Source of the DNA: Colius striatus
Lineage: Eukaryota > Chordata > Aves > Coliiformes > Coliidae
Length of the DNA stretch: 64,000 bases
Assembly: GCF_028858725.1 (NCBI RefSeq)
Contig: NC_084763.1
Span: 7,874,001-7,938,000, forward strand
Direction of reading: 5' to 3'
The notes under the pieces were generated by a model, which did not search any database, had not been told where the DNA came from, and worked only from the letters and a program-made list of their open reading frames with translations. The stretch's first letter is position 1. Each line of letters starts with the position of its first letter. The position numbers and the translations under genes were made by a program. Below, piece by piece: positions 16,501-27,724 of this stretch.

Positions 16501-19500
16501 CTTTCGAAGAGCTCTTTTACTTTGAGATCAGTAGCTTGGTCCGCGCTGTACAAAATGCATTGCAACTGCAGTTCTACAGCATTGCTGAAGGACAGGAACT
16601 TCCTAACGCAGCAGAGCCCCTCCCTCTTGCCTAAGGTGCTTACACATAGTAAAAGAGAAGCACATTTCATGTCATCAGTTTTTAGTACAACGTTAAAAAA
16701 AATCACCCTGTTTGAGTTAAACCACAGAAATCTGTAAAAACCCTGACCTACACAGGCCAACCTGGGCAGGTCTCTCCTCACTGCAACTGACTTATTTCTG
16801 TGGAAGGACAAAAATGTCAGTTGAGACAGGGTGATTTTTACAGCTGGAGGACTATCCATGTTGTCTTAATAAATCATGTTACAGTCTCACATTCTTGACT
16901 GAATTGTTCATTTGATGTTCTACACCCTCCAAAGCAGAAGGTGCAATATAAATAGGCCTAAGCATCTCTGTCCAGAGGCTCCCTCCAAAGTAGGACTGGA
17001 CAATCCCATTAGATGGGTGAAATTTGCTACAAGTCCTTCCAGTTTAAATTACCAAGAAAAGATCAACCCTTTCACAGGACTCAAACTAAGGAACATCTGT
17101 GGAAGGAGGAATGTGGGAAAACTATACTTTTGCTGGGGTTTTTTCTGTCTTTTTTTTAAAGAACACTTACAAATATATCAAAATATGAAGAAGAATAGTC
17201 ATACTGTAGGACTTCTTTCTCTAAGGTAGTCTCAATGCCTCCTTTTACCTACAAAGAAACAACACACAGAGCTTTAGAATGGAAGTTACCAATGTCAAAG
17301 TACACACAAATCTGAAGGGTGAAATTAATAGTTCCCCACTGATGTATAAAAAGATCATTAAACTAAGTGCAGAGGACATACAGAATGTCCTCTGCTAAGA
17401 ATGTCAATTTTAAGATTAGTGGCCTTATTTGTTTTTCATGTTTATGTACAATTTTCAAATTGGAAACACTTAGGATTATCACCCAGCCTATGCAAGCTAC
17501 ATTTCAGTCTGTCCCAAAAGCCAACAAGTTGTGGAGGGGAGAAGAAATGATTAAATGTAAGGTCTGTTATGTAAATTCACAGAGCATTTTATGTCTAATT
17601 AGGAACACAGCAGCTGATAAAAACCTTAGTGTACATATTCTATTGCTTTTAATACCAAATTCAGTAACTAAGCACTGAATGAAATAGTTATGTAAAGCAC
17701 TGGAAAACCCCACCAAGAGAAGGCTTTAATATTGAGTTTGACTATTGCTGTCCTTATAAAGCAGGGAGGTACCAAAGCACGCCAACATTTGCTCACATCT
17801 CAAAGCAATGCAGTCTAGACACACACTTTTCCCAACTGAACTGCTGGACAATGTTTTCCTGAGACTATTGTCTCCAACTCCAAATTTCTTCTGTTTCTCC
17901 TCCTGCCCCTCTCCTCTCTGGGTGAAAAATAACTTTCTAAATGCAGTTTCATGTTGGCAGTTCTACTGTATCAGGTGTGATCACCTGTTTCCAGTATAAA
18001 TAAGAGCAACCTCCATCCCCCAAAGCTGTTCACTGCCACAAGCATCATGTTAACATCTGGATGATCAGAGAACCACACCAGCCTTCATTCAGGGTTTGCT
18101 CAAACTGTCACAGAGTGTTTAAAACTAAATTATGCGTAAGCAGATTGAATAATGGTGGCAAAGGGAAAACAATATTTACAGGCACTCTGGCAGCAATTCT
18201 GGAGTCTCATTACTTATGGACCAGTGATGGACAGTCCTAACACAGTGCTATTTGACTTCCCAATGAACAAAACAATTTAAAAACCAGAACCAAAAAAAAT
18301 ATAACCATACATCAGATCCCAGATATCAAATGATGGCTCCCAATACTCCAACTTCTGAAGACAAAAGAAAATGGTTTTCATTCTTGTTGACATTTAGCAG
18401 TATAGGGGTCTGGTTCATAATAAGCTCTCCTTAAAATAAAGCTTTTCACAAAATTGCCAGGATGTTGAGGTCTCAAATGCTGCAGCACTTGAAACATCTT
18501 GAGTTGGTTGCATTTTCTACTAAGAGTCCTAAACATTCTGAGAGCACTGATGTGAAAATCTGTACTCTGAATCACTGACAAGAGATATAAACCCAGGCTC
18601 TACTCGTCTTAGTCGAAAAAGCTGTGAGAAACTGGCCTAAAAAAAGATATGCATCAGAACGCTATGCTACTTCTGTGAGACAAGCTAACTTTACACACTG
18701 GATACAAGTTGTTCCACTTAGAAAGTACGTAGCAGTCTAGTCCCAAAATTACAGCATTCAGCCAAGCAAAGTCTGCTTTCTCATATTAAATCAGAAAGGG
18801 TCTTTTTCACTGTATCCATGATGTACTTAAACAGTCAGCTCCTGCAACATTGTATCGTCAGGTCAATAATCAAGGTTATTTATCTTGTAAAGGAATGCTG
18901 ACAAAAACCTGTTTACTCAAGATTGTTCTTGTCTAGAAAAGTGATTCTCCCCATTTTTCCTGTGTGTTCTTTCTTAAATACACATCTTAAATCACAGCTT
19001 AAAACCCAGCTCAAAAACTAGGATGCTTCTTACAAAATAACAATAAATCAGCTATCCTGTTGCCTTCTGGAAATTTCAGAACTGTCTCATTTTCCAAATT
19101 ACAAATGCTGGAGTTAAAAGGTGGCAACCGTGGGAGTTTATGGTGTTTAAATGTAAACTGCCATACACAATGTGTAGCACAGAAAGTTTGTCTCAAAGAA
19201 AAATACATCTCAGCAAAACAAAGGTTTTGGCTATCAGAAGTCCTTCCAGGGACTAACACCTCAGTGATATGTCACTGACTTTGAATTATTCAGAAGGAGA
19301 ACTGTTGAATCCTGTGAAAAATCACACTTCTTATCAAACTCAAAGATGTAAAGTAACATTTTGTTTACTTGCTGCCTGAAAAGTTAATTGGATTTCTCAC
19401 AGTTTCTTTAGTGTGGTTCATAGGCTTCAGGAACAACAGAAGGTTTAGTGGCAAGTTAATAAGCCACGTATCCTCATGACTAAAAGCAGATGCAGTTCTA

Positions 19501-19897
19501 TGTGTCTACAGATAGCAGATACTATGTTCATGAAAGCTTAAAAGTAAGAAGCTGCTTTAATTTAAATAGATGGAAATAGCATATAATTTGAGATAAAAGA
19601 ACAACTTATTAACCACTCCTGAAATGAATAAGTAAATTAATGAAGTCTAAGGGGAACGAAAAGAAAACTCACGTTTAATTCTATTATCCACAATAAGGTT
19701 ATGAATAAGAGATCAAATGTAACAAACAAACAGAAAGTCCTTCTGACATCTGATATGCCTTTCTTCTCTCTGCCTTCGTATGACTCAATCCTTGCCATGA
19801 GATGCGTGGGGTTGATGGAGTGGACATCCCGCAGGGAAGGACAGGATTCCACACTGCTACTGTGAGCAGTCTCTGTATCACCTGCCACCCGATTCAT
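7547..19897 (-). CDS. STARD3NL: STARD3NL (MENTHO), MENTAL-domain late-endosomal membrane protein, complete CDS
   Basis: STARD3NL is the START-less relative of STARD3. It sits in late-endosome membranes, binds cholesterol through its MENTAL domain and tethers endosomes to the ER by binding VAP-type proteins. The CDS joins 19897-19673, 17248-17171, 15294-15217, 13543-13490, 13392-13275, 10817-10719 and 7599-7547 on the - strand. That is 705 nt and 234 residues, the human length as I recall it. Every junction has an AG acceptor, a GT donor and matching phase. Four membrane segments are seen at about residues 55-75, 98-120, 123-143 and 150-176. The soluble tail carries a phospho-FFAT core, QFYSPPESVAG (208-218), followed by an acidic stretch. 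Strings such as MARIESYEGREKKGISDVRR and ETWFLDFKVLPQEAEEEN are diagnostic. The tail ends KPVV. No disruption is seen. Confidence 0.97.
7600..10718 (-). other. STARD3NL: STARD3NL intron 7
   Basis: It contains a long CR1 copy (8,631-9,446) and otherwise no recognised element. An open frame of 158 codons on the + strand (7,764-8,240) has no family resemblance and is treated as chance. Confidence 0.75.
8631..9446 (-). mobile_element. CR1 retrotransposon, 5'-truncated, about 0.8 kb
   Basis: This CR1 copy reads on the - strand, with its 3' end (CCTTGAGATTCTGTGA) at the left. The - strand keeps an open frame (9385-8996) with the carboxy-terminal part of the CR1 ORF2 reverse-transcriptase protein. 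It carries the familiar segments LYSALVRPHLEYCVQFWGP and [15 protein letters not shown]. The left part is the 3' UTR. It is truncated, has no endonuclease domain and cannot move by itself. Confidence 0.93.
10719..10817 (-). CDS. STARD3NL: STARD3NL exon 7 (phospho-FFAT exon)
   Basis: This 99-nt exon starts with the last two bases of an Arg codon and reads FLIAQDASERAALLHPG, then ILSDGQFYSPPESVAG. The acceptor is CCTTCTAG and the donor GTAATT. The FYSPPES core is the phosphorylation-dependent FFAT motif known in the STARD3/STARD3NL family, with Ser at the position phosphorylated in STARD3. Confidence 0.93.
10818..13274 (-). other. STARD3NL: STARD3NL intron 6
   Basis: AT-rich intronic sequence with one CR1 fragment at 12,205-12,292 and a G/T homopolymer-rich stretch near 11,850-11,880. 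No other exon or RNA gene was recognised. Confidence 0.75.
12205..12292 (-). mobile_element. CR1 3'-end fragment
   Basis: ATAGAATCATAGAATGGTAG, then gggttgaagggacc and a pagatcatctagtc-type segment, are the reverse complement of the CR1 3' terminus. About 88 bp remain. The terminal ATTCTATG repeats are at the left edge. Confidence 0.9.
13275..13392 (-). CDS. STARD3NL: STARD3NL exon 6
   Basis: This 118-nt exon reads LFSQGAFGYVLPIISFILAW and continues to LPQEAEEEN plus one base (residues 146-184). The acceptor is CCTTCAAG and the donor GTAAGT. It encodes membrane segment 4 and the start of the cytosolic tail. Confidence 0.95.
13490..13543 (-). CDS. STARD3NL: STARD3NL exon 5
   Basis: This small 54-nt exon reads FTTAVTSAFLLAKVIISQ (residues 128-145), membrane segment 3. 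The acceptor is TCTTTCAG and the donor GTATCT. Confidence 0.93.
13544..15216 (-). other. STARD3NL: STARD3NL intron 4
   Basis: The interval between exons 5 and 4 holds AT-rich unique sequence. I see no repeat, RNA gene or additional exon. Confidence 0.75.
15217..15294 (-). CDS. STARD3NL: STARD3NL exon 4
   Basis: This 78-nt, phase-0 exon reads LLAVFRFKVLILAYAMCRLR and then HWWAIA (residues 102-127), between acceptor TCTATAG and donor GTGAGT. It covers membrane segment 2 and the turn into segment 3. Confidence 0.94.
15295..17170 (-). other. STARD3NL: STARD3NL intron 3
   Basis: Unique intronic sequence, with a nested inverted repeat at 16,698-16,839 (separate entry). Open frames occur on both strands around 16,340-16,860 but lack homology or splice sites of their own. 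Confidence 0.75.
16698..16839. repeat. Nested inverted repeat in STARD3NL intron 3
   Basis: AAAAATCACCCTGT at 16698-16711 is a perfect 14-bp inverted match of 16826-16839. Inside it, CCACAGAAAT at 16722-16731 pairs with 16794-16803. The arms flank a 142-bp unit that could be a miniature inverted-repeat element or a mutation-made hairpin. I could not assign a family and no clear target duplication was found. Confidence 0.6.
17171..17248 (-). CDS. STARD3NL: STARD3NL exon 3
   Basis: This 78-nt, phase-0 exon reads VKGGIETTLEKEVLQYDY and continues SSSYFDIF (residues 76-101), between acceptor TTTGTAG and donor GTAAGT. It encodes the luminal loop and the start of membrane segment 2. Confidence 0.94.
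17249..19672 (-). other. STARD3NL: STARD3NL intron 2
   Basis: AT-rich unique sequence with no recognisable repeat or exon. Confidence 0.75.
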
Positions 19898-19969
19898 CCT
19901 GGCTTTGCTTACAGTGGTCTTCTTCCAGTTTCACCATCACTAGAAGGCTGATCCATATAGAAAGAATGT
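19673..19969 (-). CDS. STARD3NL: STARD3NL exon 2 (start codon exon)
   Basis: The ATG at 19897-19895 opens MNRVAGDTETAHSSSVES and the exon codes 75 residues ending LLWIIELN, followed by donor GTGAGT. I chose this ATG because homology to the family begins there, through the HSINPT and MARIESYEG motifs. The probable acceptor (TTTGTTTGTTTAG) puts the exon start at 19969, leaving 72 nt of 5' UTR with two upstream ATGs. The first membrane segment is encoded here. Confidence 0.94.
19878..19937 (-). promoter_or_regulatory. STARD3NL upstream ORF 2, overlapping the main start
   Basis: A second ATG at 19937-19935 has G at -3 and G at +4, a strong initiation context. It opens a 19-codon frame (MVKLEEDHCKQSQDESGGR) that runs past the main ATG in another frame and stops at 19880-19878. 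Such an arrangement usually lowers translation of the main frame. Confidence 0.55.
19909..19956 (-). promoter_or_regulatory. STARD3NL upstream ORF 1
   Basis: If exon 2 starts at 19969, an ATG at 19956-19954 opens a 15-codon uORF (MDQPSSDGETGRRPL) that stops with TAA before the main start. Its ATG has G at +4. It exists in the mRNA only if the GTTT-rich acceptor is used rather than the CTTCTAG at about 19,942. Confidence 0.55.
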
Positions 19970-22900
19970 CTAAACAAACAAACAAAACCAAAACACATTA
20001 GTCAGCAAAACCCCAGAGTTCCAGTGGGTATTTTCATCTTCCCATGTCACTTCTCTTTTTGCTAAACTGATGACTAAGAGCATTTGGCAAGCAGGCCCTA
20101 AAAACTTTCTAAAATAGGATACACCTAGGCTCACTGTATCTCTCAGGATTTGTGAAACAAGAGAATTCATGTTCCAATTAGGCCAGTGGAAATACGGGAG
20201 CACTGTCTAGATTTAGAATGCTCCATTCTCCATGTTGTTAGAGTGAGACTCTTAAAAGGGAATAAATAAAAAGCATGATGCTGTGCACCTTAAAGGTTTC
20301 CAATTCTGTTTTAAATGCTTTCAATAGGAAGCTGACTAAAATGAAGTTCCACATACAATTTCTGAAAAATGGCAGCATCAGCTACTAGCACACCCAGAGC
20401 TGACATGATTAAAGGTCCCTTAAAACCCCTGAATACTGTAGTCATCATTCTATAAAGTGAATGCACCTCTGTTTCCTCTATAGAGAAATTCAGTTGCTGA
20501 ACTTATGTTGCCAGACAGTCTCTCTCTGACAAAACCATATGCAACCCAGTGGTTAAAGGTAGTGCAGTTCCCTCGAGTCTCTTCTGACTACAAGGCTTTA
20601 AAACAAACAAACAAACAAATCAGGTTAGATTTCCAACAAAACTGGAGCAACTTAATGTATGTTTCACTACTGTTACTCCATGAAAATCTTTTTCCAATTA
20701 AAGCTCCTAGAAGGAGTTGACTAAGGTGGTCACAAAAGTTTCAAGGAAACACACAGAAAACTTTATTTTATGCCAAACACTCAGAAGTTTAAGCTGCACA
20801 TCCTGCAATACAAATCACATCACACAGCACTTCCGTAGCGCTGCGGGGAGAGCTTTCTTGAAATTCAAGAAGAAACCTTGGTCCTTCCTGTGTGGGCTGT
20901 CTTTCAGTAAATCACAAAACAGAAAGAGAAACCCTTCCCACTCTTCCAACAGGGTTCAAGCTCTATGTCTACAAGAACACAGCCAGTCAAAGCAAAGCAG
21001 GAAAAGCAAGCAGGGGATCTGTACCACACGGCTAGGAAAACATCACGATACAAGGACACGGGGAAAAAGGAAACATGGGGCTGGGAGTCACCTCTGCACA
21101 CACATCTCCGCTGAGGAAAAGGCAAGTGAGCCAGGGATGGTCAATGTCTAGGTGAAGTCACACAGAACAGCCTTCAGGTAGCTCAAAGTCTGCTTTTTTT
21201 GGGCTACATCATAAGAACAGCAACAGGACTGCCCAGAGACAGAAGCTATCTTGCCAGCTGGGTCTCTGTCTGCAGGGAACAAGTGATCAGAGGCAAACTA
21301 AGCCAGTATCAATCACTATCTGCTGCTGCAATCTAGCTGTGGGCCAAACCAAAGACAAGGCCAAACACACACAGGCTACTGCCATCCTGCTCCTGCCCCT
21401 GGTTTTCAAGCCAATTCAAGGTATATATCCACTAGTTCTCACTCATAAGCCATGAGACTAGGAAATCAGATAGGCTTTTTCCTGGGCACAATCTCCTTTG
21501 AGGTGTTAGCAGAACATACAAATCCAGAGAAATTAAGTGGGAACATGAGATTGAGATAATAGGTTTCATCTTTAACTGGAATAAAGACACAAATTATTGT
21601 ACCGCACTTGCCATGTTGCCAGATCTTTTCAAGTGGATTTACAACTGAGTATCTTCATTACTTCTCATTCTTACCCTCTTGTTTACACAGCTTTGGGTAA
21701 GAGGTGTTATGCTCTGTGCTATTGGAGACATAGGAGAAATAGGAAACATGAGGAGAAATAATCAGGGGGAGAAGCAAGGCAGGACCTGTTCCCATGCACC
21801 TCCTGCCTTTCCCATCACAGGAGCCACTCAAGCTGGCCTTGCAAAATGTGCAATCACAAAACATAAGCCACAGGAAGCAAAGTGCTGTCACACTTCAAAT
21901 ATTGGGGCCAATATGATCTATATGACAGCAGCAATCACCTGATGTCAGACATGTCACTCACTAATGAAACCTCCCTCTCTGGAGGACCTTTCTTAAGAGC
22001 AGAAGGAAATGTTGGTCTTTGCCTTCACGGGGAGTCGTGTCCCCCCTTGCCAGAAGCACCAGGCAGGAGTGGCCAAGCACAATACATCTTTAAAGTTCCC
22101 TCCTTTCTTTCTACAGCAGCTGCCTGAAAGGTGGCTGTCAAAGGGCTGCAGAGGAGGAAGACATGTGTGGCATGTGTTTGGTCAGGTGTCTCAAGTGCTG
22201 CAATGAACTTTGGGCCACCTGAGCCAGAGGGTGTGAACAGAACTGCTGCACTCCAGTGCTGTACACAGCACTGGCTTTGTACTGAAACCTCTCACACTCA
22301 AGTGCCCTGCTGTGAAATGGGTGCTTGCAGGAAAACATCTGGGATGAGACAGAAACCCCAGTTCAGGCCATCAGTGGCCATAACTAGAAAAGCCAGGGAA
22401 CTGTTAAATTGAAAAGCCATATCTGCAATGCAGAGAAAAAAAAACATTCCATCTCCATTGTCTGAAAGATGTGACCCCCTTTTTTATTTTTGATGTGAAA
22501 GTCAGTGCAATTATCTAGGAATTTGTTACTTCCAGCCTGGACTGTCATGAGATACAGCACAGTTTGGGAACACAATTAGTACAGCAAGAGCTAATTGTTT
22601 CAGGATGTGCTAGCTCAGCACTCATTTGCCTTCTGAGGCCCAACGCAAAGGGGAAAGCACAGTCCTAAAATGCTCTGGCTACTGCTTCATTTTCAAGCAT
22701 AACTCAAAGCACAGGTTTTAGCTTAAAAATCCCATGTAGTGAGAAATGCTTTCTGCTGACAGGCTGCCTTTGGTCTCACAGCCCTCTGGGCAGGGAATTC
22801 ACCTCAGCCTCACTCTGCCTGATAATCCATCAGATCCACCTGTGGACACACAGGAGGGCCCATCTCATCACACTGAGCTGGCATCAGGATGAAGAGACTC

Positions 22901-25483
22901 TTCAATGCAATAGATACAGTCTGGCAGCTTTCAGTACTTACTGGCTCAGTTTTGCTATCTGCATAATCACAAAGTGTGTGCTAGAAGATTGTTTTCCATA
23001 GTCTCTCAATAATTCTAAAAAAGGGAAGCTCCTTTGTAGCTGGATAATGTCATCAATAACTTAACCACACTAACATTAGCAGGTGGTTTCAAGTAGGTGT
23101 ATGAAAAGCAAAATCTTCGATCCTCCTCTGCAGCTTGCTTATAGACATGATTTGTTTATAACAGCCTGATTCTACATATGAGTTTTAGTGCAAACTCAGA
23201 AAACTACAAGATGACTACTTTCCTTACTCTTTCAGACTTGACAGGGTTTTAGATAAGAACTGGGCATCTTTCCACAAAGGGAAGTAGAGAAACAACTTTC
23301 AGAACGGTGAAAGTCACAAATGACCTGTGGAAGTTTTACTCTGTGGCTGAAGCACATTCTGTGTCCCGTAGAAACATGGCCAATGGTGCAGGTTGGTGTC
23401 AGTGGGAGAAGGGCATGGAACAGTGATAGCAGCCACAGGCTACTTTTGCCATTTGGAAAAATCATTGCCTGGTTGTGGTTTTGGTATGGATTCAAATGTT
23501 CCAGGGTCTGAAAGAGATCAACCTTTTCACCACACCAGTGTCACCTCCACTCAGTGGTTTCTAAAAGCCTCCGTTATTTCCATGGTTGTATTTTGGCACC
23601 GTCCATCCTAGTCTACAGATCTGGTTGCACTTTCATTTCCTCCAGGCTGCAGCTGTTGACACAATCCCTGATTTTTAGCACTTGGCCAGACTCAGAAGAC
23701 CAGAGATGGCTCCAGACTGAGAGAGAAAAGGGCTTGGGCATCTCCTGGGAGGCATGACCAGCCCATGGGAGCAGGAGGCAGGTCTTGCTCATGTGCTCAG
23801 GCATGCCAATTGCCAGCACTGGGCTGAGGAAGGAATTTTCCCCCTGGTGCAGAGCGGCACTGGGCCTTGGGGGTTTTTGGCCTTCCTCTGCAGCACTGAG
23901 CATGGCCCCTTGCTGCAGGTGTCCTCTTTTGGGTCCTTCTGGCTAAGTAACTGCTGCTCATGCTCCACAAACATAGCCCTCGTGCCTCGCACCTGGGGGG
24001 AGGAAGCTTCCTAGACTCTCAGGTGAGGCCCATGAGCGACCTCTGGGGTGGCTTCTTGTCCTCCATACATTGAGCATAGTCCCCTGCCAGGGCTCCTTCA
24101 ATGCACCGCTTGTGCCCCAGATCTCTCTGTCTCTTGCCTGATGAATGTTTGTAGCAGGAGTGACCTCTGCTCTTCCCTAGGCTCCATTTCCCTGGGCGTT
24201 TTTGCTTGTGCCATGCAGCCTGTGTGTGAAAGGGCTCCAGGCTCTCTGTACCACCCAGAGCTGCCCCTTTCCAGCTCTCCCCGAGTGCAACACAAGTGCT
24301 AGGCAGGAACAAGAGCCCTTCTTATACATCACTGGCCAAGGAGCAGTGGAGCAAGTTTGGGAAGGCAAAAATCTGCTTCACTTCCATATGGGTCATAGAT
24401 TGGAATATAACACCTGCCTTCTCTTTAGTTCATGACTGGTACTGATCCCCACACTTTCAGGAAACAGTGACTCCTCCACCTGTATTCATTCTGCCATGTG
24501 ATTTGAGTTTGGGCACCCAAAGTGATAACTGGTTATAGTTCTTCTTAAAGGCTAAAAGAAAAAGATAATGTAGAAACAAGAAATAAAACATAATTATAAA
24601 CTAGGTGTGGGAAGGTTTGGGGCTTGCTCAAACCCTAAATACAAAGAGAAAAATCCCATTCTTAAAGCTTTTGAGTTTTTTTTCCAGTAAGAGCCTTCTT
24701 TGTCCATTAGTCAATTATCTGCTTTCCTGCTACTGACAAAGGATAATATTTTACAGCTTTGTTTTTTCAGTACCAGCTACATACTTTTAGTACTTTTATA
24801 TCATCTCCAGGTTGACTCGGTGTCTGTCTCTGGTTTGAAGGAGGCTGACTTCAGCTGGCACCCTTTCTTTAGGCTCCAGGCAGTCTCATTTTTGAGTCAT
24901 TCTATACAACAGGCTTCAGGATGTGCGTTCCAAATCAAGTATGTCCTAGGAAGAAACGATGTTTACAGACCAGCATGTTCACTCCCTGCAGTGCCTGAGT
25001 GAAGGAATTTCACCAAGAAGGTAAACAGCCTGTAACTCATGGCCCTGCAAGACAATCCATGGGCAAATTTGCCTGGAGAGTTCACAGCAACCATGCTGGA
25101 TACCAACTACGCCATTAACTCCTTGTCACAAGAGACACGTGAGGGAGCCAGAAATGGGTATTCCCTGTGCAGCCTCAATAGCACGTGGCTCTCCACAAGA
25201 TGTGGAGGATTTGCCACTTTCTGTAGCGCTGACTTTGCCAAACCTCAGGTGATGGTTTTTCAAGCCAAACTGAGGATGGCATCAACCTGTTCCTGGCTAC
25301 ACTTGTGTATTGTGTCAATGCTCGTGAACATCTGCCCTGAATGAGTCAGAAAAATAAAATCCTGTTTCCACTTGTACCCTTTGTGTTATTTCTCCTTGAA
25401 ACTGGTTCTGGAGCTGATAAAAACCCTGGCATTTCAGGCAAATAACAGTCTCTTTGTTATTCAACTCATCTTGAGTGCAGGAG

Positions 25484-25560
25484 AATGGAATGGAATGATT
25501 CAGTTGGAAGGGACCTATAACCATCATCTAGTCCAACTGCCTGTCCACTTCAGGATTGAT
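25484..25560 (-). mobile_element. CR1 3'-end fragment
   Basis: The GATTCAGTTGGAAGGGACCT core followed by catctagtccaactgcctg is the reverse complement of a CR1 3' end. About 75 bp survive and the left terminus is degenerate. Confidence 0.85.
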
Positions 25561-27628
25561 CAAGCAAAAAAAAAAGATAATTCAAACTGATGCACATCCA
25601 CAAAATGCCCCAAAGATAAGTACCAGAAACCTTGTGTAACTTCATGGGAATTTTCTAGGTTTAAGCAACACAGCAGGAATTAGAGGTTACACACATACAA
25701 CACATTTAAGCCTGGGAAGCTTCCCTTTAGAGGGGCAGGACAAGACAGGAGATAGGCAAGCAGACAGGAGAGAATTCCCTTACACAAACAGCTTGAAGTA
25801 GCAGCTCTTACATATCCCTCAGGTCAAAAGAACATTTCTCATCCAACACACAAAACATACACAAAACAGATTTGCCTACAGCTTGTAAGGCATACAAATC
25901 ACTTTTATACTTACAAATCACATCTGGTTTCTTATCATTGAGCTGTGAAATAACTTATCACCAAGATTTTGAAAGCAACACCACCAAACAGATGGCCAGA
26001 TGCCAGACAAAAAAACAAAGACAGATGAGCAATTAACTTTCCTTGGTTAGAAAGTGAGTGGGAATGCAACTATTTGTGCTTTTGCTAGCAAATTGATAGG
26101 TTTGCCTACTTCCATGTCAAGTTTAAGTTTTGTTTTCTACAAAATGATTACACAATTCTAAAGTCATGCTATTTACTTGAGTTAGAATTGTATTTGAAAA
26201 ATATTTAGAGAATTTCTGCCTGTTAAAAAAACAACCACCTTCATTGGGAGAATGTGCTGAACAGTGTTGGACACGGTTTCCAAGCTAAAAGGAGAAAGTA
26301 AGAAAAAAAAAATCTTTTGGGTCAGTAGGACATCTAAGGGAACAGCAACATCACCTTCTCTCATCCCAAGAGTGAGACTCACAAACTCAGAAAGTCAAAT
26401 CAAAGTGCTCCAACCTTGGGCTAATTTTTCCCTGCAGATGAAGAAAGCCTGCCACTGTGTAATATCCTGCAGAACGCTGCTGGCCTTTCACAATCACTTC
26501 ACTTCTTGCTCTACAAGAGCAGACACAATGGCAAACACCTTTGTAGGCCACCACCACCATCTTGCAAATAGAGGGAGGGAGGGAGAAATTAACATAAAGG
26601 GGAAGTAGTACAGAGATTGAGAAAAGGCAATTAAAAATCTCCACCAAATCTAGTCTTAAGTCTTCCTCACCTCCGTTACCTGCTGTCTTTGTAGCCCAGT
26701 CAACATCAGCTCAAAGAAACAGAGATTTCACTGCAGATTTTACTCTACTAAGCAACATGAAATTCTACCCCCTCCAGTTTCCCAGACTTAAAACAACTGT
26801 GGGCTCAATAAACCTTTTAGGTATCAAAAGCATTTCCATTTTATCATGTCAGCATTTCTCTAAACACAAAATACATTATCTAAAGAGGCCAAACATCTTA
26901 TTGATTGCCTTAAATACCAAGCACAGCCCTGGTTTATTACAGAGGATTCATACATGTTTGTTTTTCTCCAATTCCACAATAAATGTATGCCCCAGGGCTG
27001 CTAGCCAGATACTACTTGGACAAGAAATACTGCTCTTTTGCTAGCACAGAATTGCAGGACTCTTCCTGAAATATCACAGTGTTAGTGGGAAACACTCAGG
27101 CTTCTGGCACCTCCTCAAAAACTATTCAGCAAAATGGTGTGAAAGTTTTCTCCAGGCAAACTCAAGGCCTTAAAATTCTTCAGAGCTCTTAAGAAATAGA
27201 CTATTTAAAGAAAATTACATTCATTTTTCAAACACAAGATAAACTTCTGGTACAATTCTCAACTCCTATTTTATAGCTCCAGAAGTATCAGATTTTACAT
27301 ATTAGCTCAATTTTCTTCCTTTAGAATGCCTAAAGGATATTGTAAAGAAATAATTACCCAGTTCAAGCAGCAGCAGTAAGCTCTAGCAAAGATCTGAACA
27401 TTCAGCACAAAGTATTTATTCCAACACACGTCCTCAAAATTCAACTAGTTTTCCTGTCAGCTCTACTTAGAAATTAACTTTAGATGTCTGAAGTGATGCA
27501 GTTTCTGAAGCAATCAGGGCTTCAGCTGACCTTAACATGAAAAGTGTCATTATGAGCTATTTGTTTCATTCTTTACTAAGATATACTTTTTCAACCTTTC
27601 CTTTTTAATCTTGCTCCTAGCTGAAGTT

Positions 27629-27724
27629 AAAGAGGTAATACAGAAATCCTCAATGAGCACGTTAACACAGCGAGGCAAAGAGGTAATACAGAAGCTGTCT
27701 TTTAACATGCTCACTGGGGATTTC
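27629..27724. repeat. Direct plus inverted repeat cluster in STARD3NL intron 1
   Basis: AAAGAGGTAATACAGAA occurs at 27629-27645 and again at 27677-27693. In addition 27643-27665 is an inverted copy of 27702-27724, with 20 of 23 positions matching, and the second direct copy lies in the loop. Folded, this makes a 23-bp stem with a 36-nt loop. No microRNA or transposon family was recognised. Confidence 0.75.

Noticed and set aside
16338..16859. 173-codon - strand ORF and its 120-codon + strand partner in STARD3NL intron 3
   Set aside because: The two frames overlap on opposite strands, one lies partly in an inverted repeat, and neither resembles a known protein or has splice sites.
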